Shown: in pieces, positions 56,301-59,300 of the stretch
How the letters are laid out: every line of letters begins with the position of its first letter
How positions within the stretch are numbered: the first letter of the stretch is position 1
NCBI GenBank assembly: GCA_033239005.1
Contig: BSQZ01000028.1
Coordinates: 7,274,411-7,338,410, forward strand
DNA: 64,000 nucleotides
Direction: 5' to 3'
Source: Lamellibrachia satsuma
Lineage: Eukaryota; Annelida; Polychaeta; Sabellida; Siboglinidae
Program-made: the position numbers and the translations under genes
The notes under the pieces: generated by a model
Database searches by the model: none
Told to the model about the DNA's origin: nothing
Seen by the model: only the letters and a program-made list of their open reading frames with translations

Positions 56301-56898
56301 ACCTTAATGTCACACATGTTTATGTGAAATCAAAATCCTAATGACTTAGTAATGGAACATTTTGCATTTGGGACATTGTCCAAGAAAGTGCAACAGTTTA
56401 CATAATAATCAGCATGAATTTTATATTTTATCATTTAATTTTTCATTTTGCTGAGATATTCGTGTAGAAACTGCAATAAGGTAATTCCATAAAAAATCAA
56501 CCAAGAAATGGAAAAAAATTTCTTGACCCCTCAGATTTCAATGATACACAAATCATTAGTAGACTTTGCATGTCAGCAGACCCAGTTACAATAACATAAA
56601 CACAATTTAGCATGACTTAAGTTTCACAATCACTGAATCGGACCAACATGTGGGCAAAATTGGAGTGGGTTGAGATGACACCATTGCTGGTTGATTTCAT
56701 GAATATGGAATGACCTGATTTATTATAACCCAACATTATGTACGAGATAGCAAGGATATAGCCCATGAGAATTTTTTTTACTTTCCAAAGCTAACTAATC
56801 ATTGTGGTGTTTTGTGCAAACTTCAAACGCCCAACAGAAATTACCTTACCAGGTTGGCCAAAGGATGTGTTTCCAAACGTTTTATTCTGACCAAACAT
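3562..56898 (-). CDS. NUP98: NUP98-NUP96 nucleoporin precursor (27 exons, 3' end outside window)
   Basis: Precursor of two nuclear pore proteins: Nup98, a mobile FG nucleoporin that binds Rae1/Gle2, and Nup96, a scaffold subunit of the Y-complex. Twenty-seven exons with GT-AG borders join in phase to 1286 codons plus one base. Order: FG/GLFG repeats (1-130), GLEBS motif (about 135-190), more FG repeats (190-500), conserved linker with [10 protein letters not shown] (about 517-526), autoproteolytic domain (about 701-858) ending H857-F858|S859, polyQ (889-912), acidic Nup96 N-terminus, [10 protein letters not shown] block in exon 24, then the YADHLQEA and [11 protein letters not shown] blocks in exons 26-27. 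The predicted Nup98 half is 858 residues, against about 863 in human. The introns hold nearly all the repeats in the window. The last exons lie left of position 1. Identity is certain; exact ends of exons 23 and 25 are less so. Confidence 0.96.
3661..5420. other. Intron sequence with microsatellites and a 48-bp duplication
   Basis: No exon recognised. Holds ACTAAT/AACAGT-type low complexity (3900-3990), (AAT)n at 4170, 4825 and 4940, and two copies of a roughly 48-bp unit (GTTACAGAAT, GATAAACACATATAAACTG) at about 4990-5085. The (AAT)n-TTTATTTATAC pattern at 4940 resembles a LINE 3' end in minus orientation. Confidence 0.55.
5460..6450 (-). pseudogene. Mutator-like (MULE) transposase, decayed
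   Basis: The conceptual translation carries segments typical of animal Mutator-like transposases: [17 protein letters not shown], then [15 protein letters not shown] with the conserved [34 protein letters not shown], and the distal [13 protein letters not shown]. The frame changes near 6195 and a stop interrupts 5792-5821, so the copy is dead. It lies in the NUP96 intron between exons 26 and 27. Confidence 0.8.
6958..7098 (+). CDS. Small SGNH-hydrolase-like reading frame in repeat element
   Basis: 46 codons, ATG at 6958. [15 protein letters not shown] resembles block I (GxSx) of SGNH hydrolases such as those carried by some retroelements. A consensus donor (CACAAG|GTAAGC) occurs about 45 bp after the stop, so this may be a first exon whose partner is lost. 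It is divergent from the MULE remnant across a shared CCAAT region. Function is speculative. Confidence 0.35.
   Translation: MSAAKSDLVVLGHSHAYWLGGFIESVGLLDDLDQVVFCFTLTGSGI
7795..9160 (+). repeat. 54-bp minisatellite, about 23 clean copies
   Basis: Unit contains ATTGATGTACTATAGTGGGC and CCCCTAACTAACTGTCATT. Degenerate copies start near 7795 and clean copies at about 7900. Because 54 is divisible by 3, one frame stays open for hundreds of codons with an 18-residue repeat; this is not evidence of a protein. Confidence 0.95.
9531..10328 (+). mobile_element. Second, shorter copy of the ATTTATGCAA-ended repeat
   Basis: Head-to-tail with the previous element: a promoter-like segment with GCCAATCACGGC (9522-9770), a unique segment (9770-10003), and a copy of the AATAAA-containing terminal segment (10004-10328) nearly identical to 9192-9526. 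It lacks the 54-bp array. Confidence 0.7.
10329..11129. other. Intron after NUP96 exon 26
   Basis: No gene seen. About 10710-10860 is related to 14197-14345 in another intron of the same gene. A 41-bp tandem duplication at about 11050-11140 includes the exon 26 donor. Confidence 0.6.
11130..11268 (-). CDS. NUP98: NUP96 coding exon 26
   Basis: Residues 1208-1253. The pattern [14 protein letters not shown] then [13 protein letters not shown] then YADHLQEA aligns with the start of the Nup96 helical solenoid. Phase 0 in, phase 1 out at GTAGGC. The donor lies inside a 41-bp tandem duplication. Confidence 0.92.
11735..11856 (-). CDS. NUP98: NUP96 coding exon 25
   Basis: Residues 1167-1207 ([23 protein letters not shown] in part). 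Phase 1 in, phase 0 out at a weak GTACCT donor chosen because it joins exon 26. Homology is faint, so the 3' border is uncertain. Confidence 0.72.
12203..12663 (-). repeat. 33-bp minisatellite, 14 copies
   Basis: Near-perfect 33-bp unit (plus strand GATTGATTACAATACAATTG then GGTAGATTCAAAT) in the intron between exons 24 and 25. Two minus-strand frames stay open through it only because 33 is a multiple of 3. Confidence 0.97.
12877..13143 (-). CDS. NUP98: NUP96 coding exon 24
   Basis: Residues 1078-1166. Contains [14 protein letters not shown], the diagnostic Nup96/Nup145C block (human has [12 protein letters not shown]). Phase 1 on both sides; donor GTGAGT. Confidence 0.95.
13655..13855 (-). 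CDS. NUP98: NUP96 coding exon 23
   Basis: Residues 1011-1077 ([14 protein letters not shown] at the start). I end it at the GTAAGA donor (exon side 13655) because it gives phase 1, needed by exon 24. A second donor (CGT|GTAAGT, exon side 13629) would give phase 0 and a stop three codons into exon 24. Confidence 0.8.
13860..14498. other. Intron between NUP96 exons 22 and 23
   Basis: No gene. Contains repeated GACATGCTAG motifs (about 14010-14070) and the segment 14197-14345 related to 10710-10860. Confidence 0.6.
14499..14633 (-). CDS. NUP98: NUP96 coding exon 22
   Basis: Residues 966-1010: [21 protein letters not shown] then acidic residues, resembling the KASFF segment of Nup96. Phase 1 on both sides; donor GTATGT. 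Confidence 0.9.
14634..16540. other. Intron between NUP96 exons 21 and 22, left part
   Basis: No exon or RNA gene recognised. Holds palindromic TGATTTAAATCA-type repeats at about 15975-16050 and scattered low-complexity sequence. Confidence 0.55.
16540..16910 (+). pseudogene. CR1-like LINE fragment, C-terminal end
   Basis: Conceptual plus-strand translation gives [31 protein letters not shown] and [18 protein letters not shown], the typical region after the reverse transcriptase of CR1-like elements. Truncated 5' and interrupted. Confidence 0.8.
16963..17119 (-). CDS. NUP98: NUP96 coding exon 21
   Basis: Residues 914-965, acidic and low complexity ([20 protein letters not shown]). Acceptor TTGCAG; donor GTTAGT just before an in-frame stop. 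Phase 0 in, phase 1 out. Not conserved in sequence, but the phases join exons 20 and 22. Confidence 0.82.
17850..18055. repeat. Two-copy tandem duplication of about 118 bp
   Basis: The block with TGTCTCGCTTACTGTCCTGC, GACGGCCCAG and AACGGGGACAGT (17850-17930) recurs with substitutions at 17968-18050. More GC- and CpG-rich than its surroundings. Confidence 0.7.
18465..19450 (-). pseudogene. L2/CR1-like LINE fragment, reverse transcriptase to 3' end
   Basis: Minus-strand translation shows [16 protein letters not shown], the catalytic YVDD within [29 protein letters not shown], then [13 protein letters not shown] and [13 protein letters not shown]. Ends near an AT-rich tail at 18465. No 5' half, and frames are broken. 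Confidence 0.85.
19460..19900. other. Intron 20 sequence without recognised features
   Basis: AT-rich unique sequence between the LINE fragment and the 26-bp array; I see nothing in it. Confidence 0.5.
19901..20141 (+). repeat. 26-bp minisatellite, 9 copies
   Basis: Unit AAACTGCCATTACAATGGGG then ATCTTC, with single C/T variants. It lies about 110 bp downstream of the NUP98 exon 20 donor. Not a codon multiple, so it gives overlapping shadow frames. Confidence 0.96.
20252..20428 (-). CDS. NUP98: NUP98-NUP96 coding exon 20 (cleavage site and polyQ)
   Basis: Residues 855-913. Opens with VKHFSKYGL: in this family the chain is cut between Phe and Ser of HFS, by nucleophilic attack of the Ser hydroxyl, so Nup96 would begin at S859. 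Acidic DDSDDED follows, then 24 consecutive glutamines (889-912) mostly encoded by CAG, then Lys and a GTAATG donor. Phase 0 on both sides. Confidence 0.96.
20255..20326 (-). repeat. NUP98: (CAG)n polyglutamine tract in NUP96 N-terminus
   Basis: Twenty-four glutamine codons, mostly CAG with a few CAA at both ends, immediately before the exon 20 donor. On the plus strand the same bases read as polyleucine, which is a shadow. Confidence 0.95.
20429..21167. other. Intron between exons 19 and 20
   Basis: AT-rich; no gene, RNA or element recognised. Confidence 0.5.
21168..21281 (-). CDS. NUP98: NUP98 coding exon 19 (autoproteolytic domain)
   Basis: Residues 817-854, phase 0 on both sides. [17 protein letters not shown] matches the last strands before the cleavage site. 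Donor GTTAGG is non-optimal. Confidence 0.96.
21282..21345 (+). repeat. CA/ATGC microsatellite
   Basis: ACACAC and GCATGCATGCATGC runs directly at the exon 19 acceptor side. Confidence 0.8.
22043..22182 (-). CDS. NUP98: NUP98 coding exon 18 (autoproteolytic domain)
   Basis: Residues 770-816: [14 protein letters not shown] and [17 protein letters not shown], the most conserved part of the domain. Phase 1 in, phase 0 out at GTGAGT. The intron before it is nearly all 24-bp minisatellite. Confidence 0.97.
22240..22850 (+). repeat. 24-bp minisatellite with 72-bp higher-order unit
   Basis: Core TAGTTGTTACAAGTGTCACA with about 25 copies. From about 22465 to 22690 three variant 24-mers recur in fixed order as a 72-bp unit. 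Fills the intron between exons 17 and 18. Confidence 0.93.
22907..23114 (-). CDS. NUP98: NUP98 coding exon 17 (start of autoproteolytic domain)
   Basis: Residues 701-769. [18 protein letters not shown] and the [11 protein letters not shown] block are characteristic of the Nup98 autoproteolytic domain, which also docks Nup98 at the pore. Phase 0 in, phase 1 out at GTGAGC. Confidence 0.97.
23190..23410 (-). pseudogene. RTE-like LINE 3' fragment
   Basis: Minus-strand translation gives [20 protein letters not shown] and [12 protein letters not shown], the usual C-terminal tail of RTE-like reverse transcriptases. The matching region of a longer copy lies at 28860-29100. Confidence 0.75.
23595..23724 (-). 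CDS. NUP98: NUP98 coding exon 16
   Basis: Residues 657-700, leucine-rich linker ([19 protein letters not shown]). Phase 2 in, phase 0 out at GTCAGT. Not strongly conserved, but phase and borders fit both neighbours. Confidence 0.85.
24230..24313 (-). CDS. NUP98: NUP98 coding exon 15
   Basis: Residues 629-656, a low-complexity linker ([16 protein letters not shown]). Phase 2 on both sides; donor GTATGT. A 35-bp tandem repeat starts within about 10 bases of its acceptor and supplies the upstream intron sequence. Confidence 0.85.
24318..24482 (+). repeat. Short tandem array of about 35 bp, 5 imperfect copies
   Basis: Unit with TTTACTGTAACAGATTCAGC and AGAATG. It begins next to the exon 15 acceptor, so it supplies that intron's 3' end. 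Confidence 0.8.
24610..25410 (+). repeat. 43-bp minisatellite, about 18 copies
   Basis: Unit GTGGGACTGTGACAGTCAAT, GACAGACCAATAAATGGTAT, AAA/AAC in the intron between exons 14 and 15. Copies alternate AAAGTGGG, AACGTGGG and AAAGTTGG types. Confidence 0.95.
25411..25950. other. Intron 14 sequence without recognised features
   Basis: AT-rich unique sequence between the 43-bp array and a SINE; nothing identified. Confidence 0.5.
25960..26255 (-). mobile_element. tRNA-derived SINE (copy 1)
   Basis: On the minus strand the head reads GGGGCGCAGTGGCTCAGCGG with a B-box-like GGTTTGAGTCC (26193-26203), followed by the family body (AAGCTTAGGCAACTTTGTTC, CACCCCACTTTG). A and B boxes are pol III promoter elements inherited from tRNA. 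Confidence 0.82.
26300..26575 (-). mobile_element. tRNA-derived SINE (copy 2)
   Basis: Minus strand: GATGTAACTTGGTGGTAGAA head, GGTTCGAGTCC B box, then CACCTGCTGCCGCTTCGAA body and ATAAATGAGTACCTGACA. Same family as copy 1. Confidence 0.82.
26613..26836 (-). CDS. NUP98: NUP98 coding exon 14
   Basis: Residues 555-628. [13 protein letters not shown] and [11 protein letters not shown] match the linker just before the autoproteolytic domain. Phase 0 in, phase 2 out at GTGAGG. Confidence 0.95.
27134..27280 (-). CDS. NUP98: NUP98 coding exon 13
   Basis: Residues 506-554, phase 0 on both sides. Encodes the conserved block [10 protein letters not shown] followed by basic [12 protein letters not shown]. 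The 6.5-kb intron before it carries LINEs and a 28-bp minisatellite. Confidence 0.97.
27590..27772 (+). repeat. 44-bp tandem repeat, 4 copies
   Basis: Unit GATGGGACTATAGCCTGGAG, AACTGATAGAGG followed by a variable GTGTGTGACGACA part. Confidence 0.9.
27980..28690 (+). pseudogene. LINE C-terminal remnant
   Basis: Plus-strand translation near 28390-28680 ends [20 protein letters not shown], typical of the WNSL motif near the end of non-LTR polyproteins. Heavily mutated. Confidence 0.6.
28850..31440 (-). pseudogene. RTE-like LINE with internal minisatellite
   Basis: Minus-strand segments: [18 protein letters not shown] and [19 protein letters not shown] (linker), [12 protein letters not shown] (reverse transcriptase), [13 protein letters not shown] and [18 protein letters not shown], and a 3' tail. 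A 28-bp array has expanded inside it at 30633-31165 and frames are broken. Confidence 0.82.
30633..31165 (+). repeat. 28-bp minisatellite, about 19 copies, within LINE
   Basis: Unit CCTTATTCCCCCGGTACTTG then TGCTTCAG, with C/T variants. Period 28 shifts frame each copy, giving three overlapping plus-strand shadow frames. Confidence 0.96.
31500..32940. other. Intron 12 sequence without recognised features
   Basis: No exon or named element found in this AT-rich stretch. A (TCTCTG/TCTCTA)n run lies just outside it, at 30485-30535. Confidence 0.5.
32945..33175 (+). pseudogene. LINE C-terminal fragment
   Basis: Plus-strand translation [18 protein letters not shown] then [11 protein letters not shown] matches the RWxGHVxRM tail of non-LTR elements. 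Confidence 0.65.
33449..33768. mobile_element. hAT-like MITE
   Basis: Ends CAGGGGTTCCTAAACTTTTT and, inverted, TAGGGGTTCCCAAACTG form hAT-type terminal inverted repeats. Flanking 8-mers GTCTAGAG (33441-33448) and GTGTAGAG (33769-33776) differ at one base, as expected of an aged 8-bp target duplication. Confidence 0.85.
33806..33905 (-). CDS. NUP98: NUP98 coding exon 12
   Basis: Residues 472-505. Ends the FG region and enters the conserved linker: [20 protein letters not shown] matches the Nup98 family. Phase 2 in, phase 0 out at GTAAGT. A hAT-like MITE ends 37 bp beyond the donor. Confidence 0.96.
34294..34369 (-). CDS. NUP98: NUP98 coding exon 11
   Basis: Residues 447-471 plus two bases. 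Glycine-rich with few FG motifs ([17 protein letters not shown]). Phase 1 in, phase 2 out at GTAAGT. Confidence 0.88.
34370..34881. other. Intron between exons 10 and 11
   Basis: No gene or element recognised. Confidence 0.5.
34882..35061 (-). CDS. NUP98: NUP98 coding exon 10
   Basis: Residues 387-446, phase 1 on both sides. Starts [17 protein letters not shown], a near repeat of the exon 9 start, which suggests an old internal exon duplication. Donor GTACAT is weak but the reading frame requires it. Confidence 0.92.
35062..35829. other. Intron between exons 9 and 10
   Basis: Contains (GTCT)n at 35420-35440 and three copies of an 18-bp ATTTAATGACATGTA motif at about 35558-35615; otherwise nothing recognised. 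Confidence 0.6.
35830..35992 (-). CDS. NUP98: NUP98 coding exon 9
   Basis: Residues 333-386: [12 protein letters not shown] and a run of FG motifs. Phase 0 in, phase 1 out at GTGAGT. Confidence 0.93.
35993..36945. other. Intron between exons 8 and 9
   Basis: Moderately GC-rich repeat-like piece at 36220-36430 (GACTGCGGTCC repeated), then AT-rich sequence; no coding signal. Confidence 0.5.
36946..37071 (-). CDS. NUP98: NUP98 coding exon 8
   Basis: Residues 291-332, phase 0 on both sides; contains GGLFGGTQ and other FG repeats. Flanked by TTGACAG and GTAAGT. Being phase 0 and 126 bp, it could be skipped without breaking the frame. Confidence 0.93.
37195..37620 (+). pseudogene. LINE C-terminal fragment
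   Basis: Plus-strand translation [20 protein letters not shown] then [19 protein letters not shown] matches the RRRRWIGHTLRKP tail of RTE/Jockey-like elements. Located in the NUP98 intron between exons 7 and 8. Confidence 0.82.
37821..38026 (-). CDS. NUP98: NUP98 coding exon 7
   Basis: Residues 222-290, with repeated FG and LFG motifs ([23 protein letters not shown]). Phase 1 in, phase 0 out at GTAATG. Confidence 0.93.
38309..38444 (-). CDS. NUP98: NUP98 coding exon 6 (GLEBS, second half)
   Basis: Residues 177-221. Begins [13 protein letters not shown], the conserved end of GLEBS, then FG repeats ([14 protein letters not shown]). Phase 0 in, phase 1 out at GTAGAT. A degraded LINE occupies the intron upstream. 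Confidence 0.95.
38617..41690 (-). pseudogene. Non-LTR retrotransposon, near full length, frames broken
   Basis: Minus-strand order: APE endonuclease ([39 protein letters not shown]), a spacer with [14 protein letters not shown], reverse transcriptase ([36 protein letters not shown], catalytic YADD), then the 3' region ending at an (AAT)n tail near 38620. At least four frame changes. Sits in intron 5 in the same orientation as NUP98. Clade not assigned. Confidence 0.88.
41989..42146 (-). CDS. NUP98: NUP98 coding exon 5 (GLEBS, first half)
   Basis: Residues 124-176. Encodes the first part of the GLEBS motif, including [13 protein letters not shown] and the strongly conserved [16 protein letters not shown], which binds the Rae1/Gle2 beta-propeller in known Nup98 proteins. 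Enters in phase 1 and ends in phase 0 at GTGGGT. Confidence 0.96.
42312..42443 (-). CDS. NUP98: NUP98 coding exon 4
   Basis: Residues 80-123, FG-rich ([26 protein letters not shown]). Phase 1 on both sides; flanked by CTGTAG and GTGAGC. Confidence 0.92.
42723..42875 (-). CDS. NUP98: NUP98 coding exon 3 (GLFG repeats)
   Basis: Residues 29-79, with two GGLFG motifs and several FG dipeptides. Flanked by TTTCAG and GTAAGT, phase 1 on both sides. It follows a 13.3-kb intron that holds the LTR element, palindrome, hAT and split LINE. Confidence 0.92.
42900..43140. mobile_element. Single-arm copy of the 48.3-50.1 kb palindromic family
   Basis: ATTCCATGTGAAATTAACCA and TGAGAATTTACTTAATTTGC match the arm at about 48607-48680, and GGCATACTGGGTGCA matches 48880. 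Only one arm is present. Confidence 0.7.
43407..44260 (+). mobile_element. Diverged copy of the ATTTATGCAA-ended repeat
   Basis: Shares in order GGTGGGGTGGTCACATG, TGGCCCCACCT, ATGTGGGCTCT, AATAAACGTCATTCATTTGG, ATTGCATAAAT, then CCAATCAGCGCG and CCCTCCTCCCCATCTTTC with the 9.2-10.0 kb copies. No 54-bp array. Confidence 0.7.
44265..44920. other. Intron 2 sequence without recognised features
   Basis: Low-complexity AATACAC runs near 44350; no gene or element identified. Confidence 0.45.
44925..46112 (-). pseudogene. LINE, 3' half (split by later insertions)
   Basis: Minus-strand translation: [60 protein letters not shown], and the terminal [18 protein letters not shown] typical of CR1/L2-like elements. 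Continues at 50290-51170 on the other side of the inserted elements. Confidence 0.82.
46113..48246 (+). pseudogene. hAT transposon with decayed ZNF862-type transposase
   Basis: Ends CAGGGGAGTAG and, inverted, CAGGGGGACTAG resemble hAT termini; the 8-bp flanks do not match. Translation from 46172 gives a TTF/BED-type zinc finger ([19 protein letters not shown]), [64 protein letters not shown], and a clean C-terminal stretch at 47473-47964 with the hAT dimerisation motif ([15 protein letters not shown]). A stop at 46723-46725 and several frame changes show it is dead. Confidence 0.85.
48338..50134. mobile_element. 1.8-kb palindromic (foldback) element
   Basis: Left arm from about 48338 (TGAGCCAACAAGTGATTTTAG) pairs with the right arm ending about 50134; arms are roughly 0.9 kb and meet near 49240. 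Inner landmarks such as GGTATACTGGGTGCAC and ATGCTATGTGGCCATGGAG appear inverted on both sides. It carries no coding region. Confidence 0.85.
50290..51170 (-). pseudogene. LINE, 5' half of the split element
   Basis: Minus-strand translation includes [20 protein letters not shown] and, at 50330-50410, [20 protein letters not shown], the start of a LINE reverse transcriptase. Frames are broken. It continues in the 44925-46112 part. Confidence 0.78.
51198..51375 (+). repeat. 5' LTR (178 bp)
   Basis: Starts TGGTGTGGTCTCC and ends AACATAACA. AATAAA near its 3' part may be the polyadenylation signal. I see no difference from the 3' LTR. Confidence 0.95.
51376..51394 (+). promoter_or_regulatory. 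Primer-binding site
   Basis: TGGCGCAGTCGGCATGCGG starts directly after the LTR; TGG pairs with the CCA end of a tRNA. TGGCGCAGTCGG resembles the tRNA-Ser-type sites of some insect gypsy elements. Confidence 0.8.
51482..52309 (+). pseudogene. gag, N-terminal and capsid part
   Basis: 275 codons from ATG at 51482. The region after residue 110 ([47 protein letters not shown]) is a retrotransposon capsid of the Mag/Steamer type. The frame ends at 52309, before the zinc knuckles, which lie in another frame; a shift near 52270-52300 looks like damage. Confidence 0.88.
52300..53495 (+). pseudogene. gag nucleocapsid, protease and start of reverse transcriptase
   Basis: Second frame. Two CCHC knuckles ([29 protein letters not shown]) at about 52440-52555; aspartic protease with DTGAE near 52720; RT fingers ([19 protein letters not shown]). 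A TAA at 53493-53495 interrupts the RT just after SSLDAKHG, where a conserved aromatic residue is expected. Confidence 0.88.
53496..54422 (+). pseudogene. reverse transcriptase palm and RNase H
   Basis: Same frame, after the TAA. Catalytic MDD at 53661-53669 (VMDDVIVF), thumb ([27 protein letters not shown]), RNase H with [14 protein letters not shown] and VDHKPL. Reading is lost at about 54418-54424, where the domain should run into the linker. Confidence 0.9.
54419..54985 (+). pseudogene. linker and integrase zinc-binding domain
   Basis: Continues in another frame ([12 protein letters not shown]). HHCC zinc-binding domain: [20 protein letters not shown] then CDKCQE. The frame is lost again near 54978-54990 in a short T run. 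Confidence 0.88.
54985..55854 (+). pseudogene. integrase catalytic core and C-terminus
   Basis: Third frame. DDE residues appear in [13 protein letters not shown] (with VDRLSGWP), [10 protein letters not shown] and [13 protein letters not shown]; then [20 protein letters not shown] and a basic, acidic-rich tail. No chromodomain. Stop at 55852-55854. Confidence 0.9.
55905..55921 (+). promoter_or_regulatory. Polypurine tract
   Basis: AAAAGAAAGGAGGGAA lies directly before the 3' LTR and would prime plus-strand DNA synthesis. Confidence 0.8.
55922..56099 (+). repeat. 3' LTR (178 bp)
   Basis: Identical by eye to the 5' LTR over its full length; followed by the second ATTAC at 56100-56104. Confidence 0.95.
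56138..56173 (-). CDS. NUP98: NUP98 coding exon 2 (36-bp FG exon)
   Basis: A 36-bp exon in phase 1 on both sides (residues 17-28), encoding glycine-rich FG sequence ([11 protein letters not shown]). It is flanked by TAG and GTAATA. The LTR retrotransposon ends only 34 bp downstream of its donor, inside intron 2. Confidence 0.85.
56479..56716. mobile_element. Small MITE related to the palindromic family
   Basis: GGTAATTCCATAAAAAATCA at the left and, inverted at the right, GGTCATTCCATATTCATGAA give terminal repeats about 25 bp long. The left end resembles the GGTCATTCCATGTGAAATCA motif at 48605. Located in NUP98 intron 1. Confidence 0.65.
56850..56898 (-). CDS. NUP98: NUP98 coding exon 1
   Basis: Starts with ATG at 56898-56896 and encodes [16 protein letters not shown], an FG-rich N-terminus opening MF as in other Nup98 proteins. 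Ends in phase 1 at a GTAAGG donor. A good acceptor (TTCTGTTGTAG) lies upstream, so the exon probably begins at 56932 with 34 bases of 5' UTR and is preceded by a noncoding exon. Confidence 0.88.
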
Positions 56899-56932
56899 TG
56901 TCCTTTCAGTCACAGACACTCCAACAAAAACT
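56899..56932 (-). other. NUP98: NUP98 5' UTR part of exon 1, with candidate upstream noncoding exon
   Basis: A pyrimidine-rich acceptor ends at 56933. A matching minus-strand donor (CTTAC|GTAAGA) occurs with the exon side at 57391, and another (TCTG|GTGAGG) near 57608. Either could close a noncoding first exon. This is inference from splice consensus only. Confidence 0.45.
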
Positions 56933-57739
56933 CTACAACAGAAATGCAAATAGACAGACATTTGGAATAACTAGTCAATAAACTTGCGGAACATTAAAAT
57001 ATAAAAAACACTTTGTAGGTAATAAATGCTGGAACCACGCATACTGGTGAGCCTTTGGCATTATCTACATTTACAATGTACTTTATGCAACATTTAGCAA
57101 AATTAAATTAGTCATGTTTATAGCTAATTATTACATATAAATTATAACTACACACTTTCAGTGTCATTTGTGTGTGCAAGTGATAGTTATGGTAATAGCT
57201 AGTATTGATATTTCACAGTGACGCACAAACACTGGTCATTGGAGCGCTACTGTCACTGCGATTAAATAATTTAACCAAATTGCTATCCAAAGCAAGAATC
57301 ACGATAGCAAGTGAAAGTGGACAAGAAATCGAAGGATGTCCGGAATGAAGCCACTTGCTTATTAACGACAAATATTATTAATTATCTTACGTAAGTAATG
57401 TTTGTCGATTTTGTCAAAGATGTATGAGTGTTGTAGATACATATGTAGGAAGTTTGACGTAGACGTGGTAGTTTTCATTGTCACATCAGAAAAATCACGA
57501 AACTGTTTTCAAGCTTCAATTTAGACGGATAATTACCGCCGCACAACCGCTCACGACAAAAGCAAGCCAAAGTAAAATGAAACCTAGTGTAGTGAGTGAT
57601 CATTTCCTCACCAGACCCCGTGTGGCACTCACATTGTGGTGTTATGTTCTTTCTACTAATCACAAATCGCATAAAATACATCAGTTGTTACTTGAAATGT
57701 GCTTGAATTTCGGGAACACAAACCATGCCTGCCATAATG

Positions 57740-57850
57740 GCGCACTGATTGGCTCCACGCATGCGCTACACCATTTGCAATTGGCTGTTTCCCAGTCCAC
57801 TGGGTGGCGCCACTGCTCTTTTAAATTAGCATGGGATAGCACGTGATAAA
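57740..57850. promoter_or_regulatory. Probable bidirectional NUP98/AGA promoter
   Basis: Between the divergent start codons. ATTGGCT (inverted CCAAT) at 57748-57754 and again at 57780-57786; CGCATGCGC, close to the NRF-1 palindrome, at 57758-57766; CACGTG E-box at 57840-57845, six bases before the AGA ATG. CCAAT and NRF-1 sites are common in divergent housekeeping promoters, and CACGTG is the core of the TFEB/CLEAR element of lysosomal genes. Functions are inferred. Confidence 0.6.
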
Positions 57851-57971
57851 ATGCAGCGGCTTGTGTTGTCACTTGCACTTTGGGGAAATGTTGTATATTA
57901 TTGCAATAGCTATCATGCAAGGTTACCATTTGTTATCAACACATGGCCATTCAAAGTGGCTACTAAAGCAG
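57851..57971 (+). CDS. AGA: AGA coding exon 1 (signal peptide and mature N-terminus)
   Basis: Aspartylglucosaminidase, the lysosomal Ntn-hydrolase that cleaves the GlcNAc-Asn bond of glycoproteins. ATG at 57851; residues 1-40 plus one base. A hydrophobic leader (RLVLSLALWG) is followed by LPFVINTWPFKVATKA, matching the mature N-terminus of human AGA (PLVVNTWPFKNATEA). Ends in phase 1 at GTAAGG. Divergent from NUP98 across 953 bp. Confidence 0.93.
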
Positions 57972-59300
57972 GTAAGGAAGTCGCATTTGCACTTTGTATC
58001 CAGTGATTAAATATTTGCACAATCTAAAACCCGGAAGCAGTGACTGACTCAGCCACTGCACTGGCACAGTGCCAGGGCAGAGCTAGGTATATTACAAAAA
58101 AATTCAAAATTGTTTTATAATCATTTAAACACTTCTGTCTGATAAAGTATGTTATGCGGTTTATCATCCTTTTTGGATTTTTTCAAAATCTTTATTATTT
58201 GCGAAGTTATTTATGTTGATAAATTAACTATTTCAGCCATGGCAGTGGTCTTTGTAAATTTACTGAGACGTTAAGAAATGACGTACATAATTTACATTAC
58301 TACAGTATGAAGTTTTGATGACATAATTTATTATAATGTGACATTTGCATAATTACAGGTATTAATGGCCTAACTATGTATAATTAAGTGACACGTGAAG
58401 CTGGAAAATTCATAGAATCTGTAGTGTTTGCTGTATAATTATAAAAAAACCCACACTGTCATTGCATAAAATAACACAATTTATTATACATTGAGAGAAG
58501 CTTTGAAATGTTCTGCATGCATAATGCAACAATATTTATAGTTAACTGTGTCAAAACTGGTTCACAGTACACTGCAAGTTCGGCACATCAATGTAATTGT
58601 TTAATGAAATAATGTCCTGCACTTCAACATGAAGTGATGTTTATATATTGTTCACAGTAGCTGATAGAGACATGGAAAAGGACAACACATGAAGCGATGC
58701 AGCAGTACAAGAACTAGTCAACTTCACTATGCTTATAAATGGAACTATGCGGAAGACCACATAGTACACTGAAGGCTCAGCACAACAATATTCACAGTTT
58801 AATAACTCCATGCCAGTGTATGTGTCAGTGTTCACAGGGCAGTGCAGAAATGTTCATATTTCAAAGTCTCATAATGTCATGCTTTTCAACATGAAGTAAT
58901 GTTTATAATATTCACATGATACTGTCGAATAAGTGTACACATATTCAGAGATCACTGTTTCATAAATCCGTGCATGTGTAATGAGTGAATGTTAACTGGA
59001 CACTGTGGACTCGGTGTACATATTCAACATTTTCATACAGTCTTTGTCAGCCTTGTCTGTCTTCTGGTGTGTGTTATCCTTTTAATCTTCAAATGTATTG
59101 TGGAATCCTAGAACAGAAATAATAAAAAAGTATGTGTAAAAAAGTTCAAACAATTGCTCAACAAAACTCTAATTTTACTTAATTTATTTTGGTATCAAAC
59201 ATGATATAAGGGAAGGACACACAAAATAACAGATGTTTGATTGATAGTTTGCATGCAAAATTGTTAGCACATAATTCTAAAAGGGCAGATGGCATGGATT
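57972..59300. other. AGA intron 1, left part, with a diverged direct repeat
   Basis: No exon seen. About 58565-58665 (CACAGTACACTGCAAG ... CTTCAACATGAAGTGATGTT) is related to about 58748-58915 (CATAGTACACTGAAGG ... TTTTCAACATGAAGTAATGT). Confidence 0.55.

Noticed and set aside
57478..57846. 122-codon plus-strand frame upstream of AGA
   Set aside because: It overlaps the promoter motifs, resembles nothing known, and ends five bases before the AGA start.
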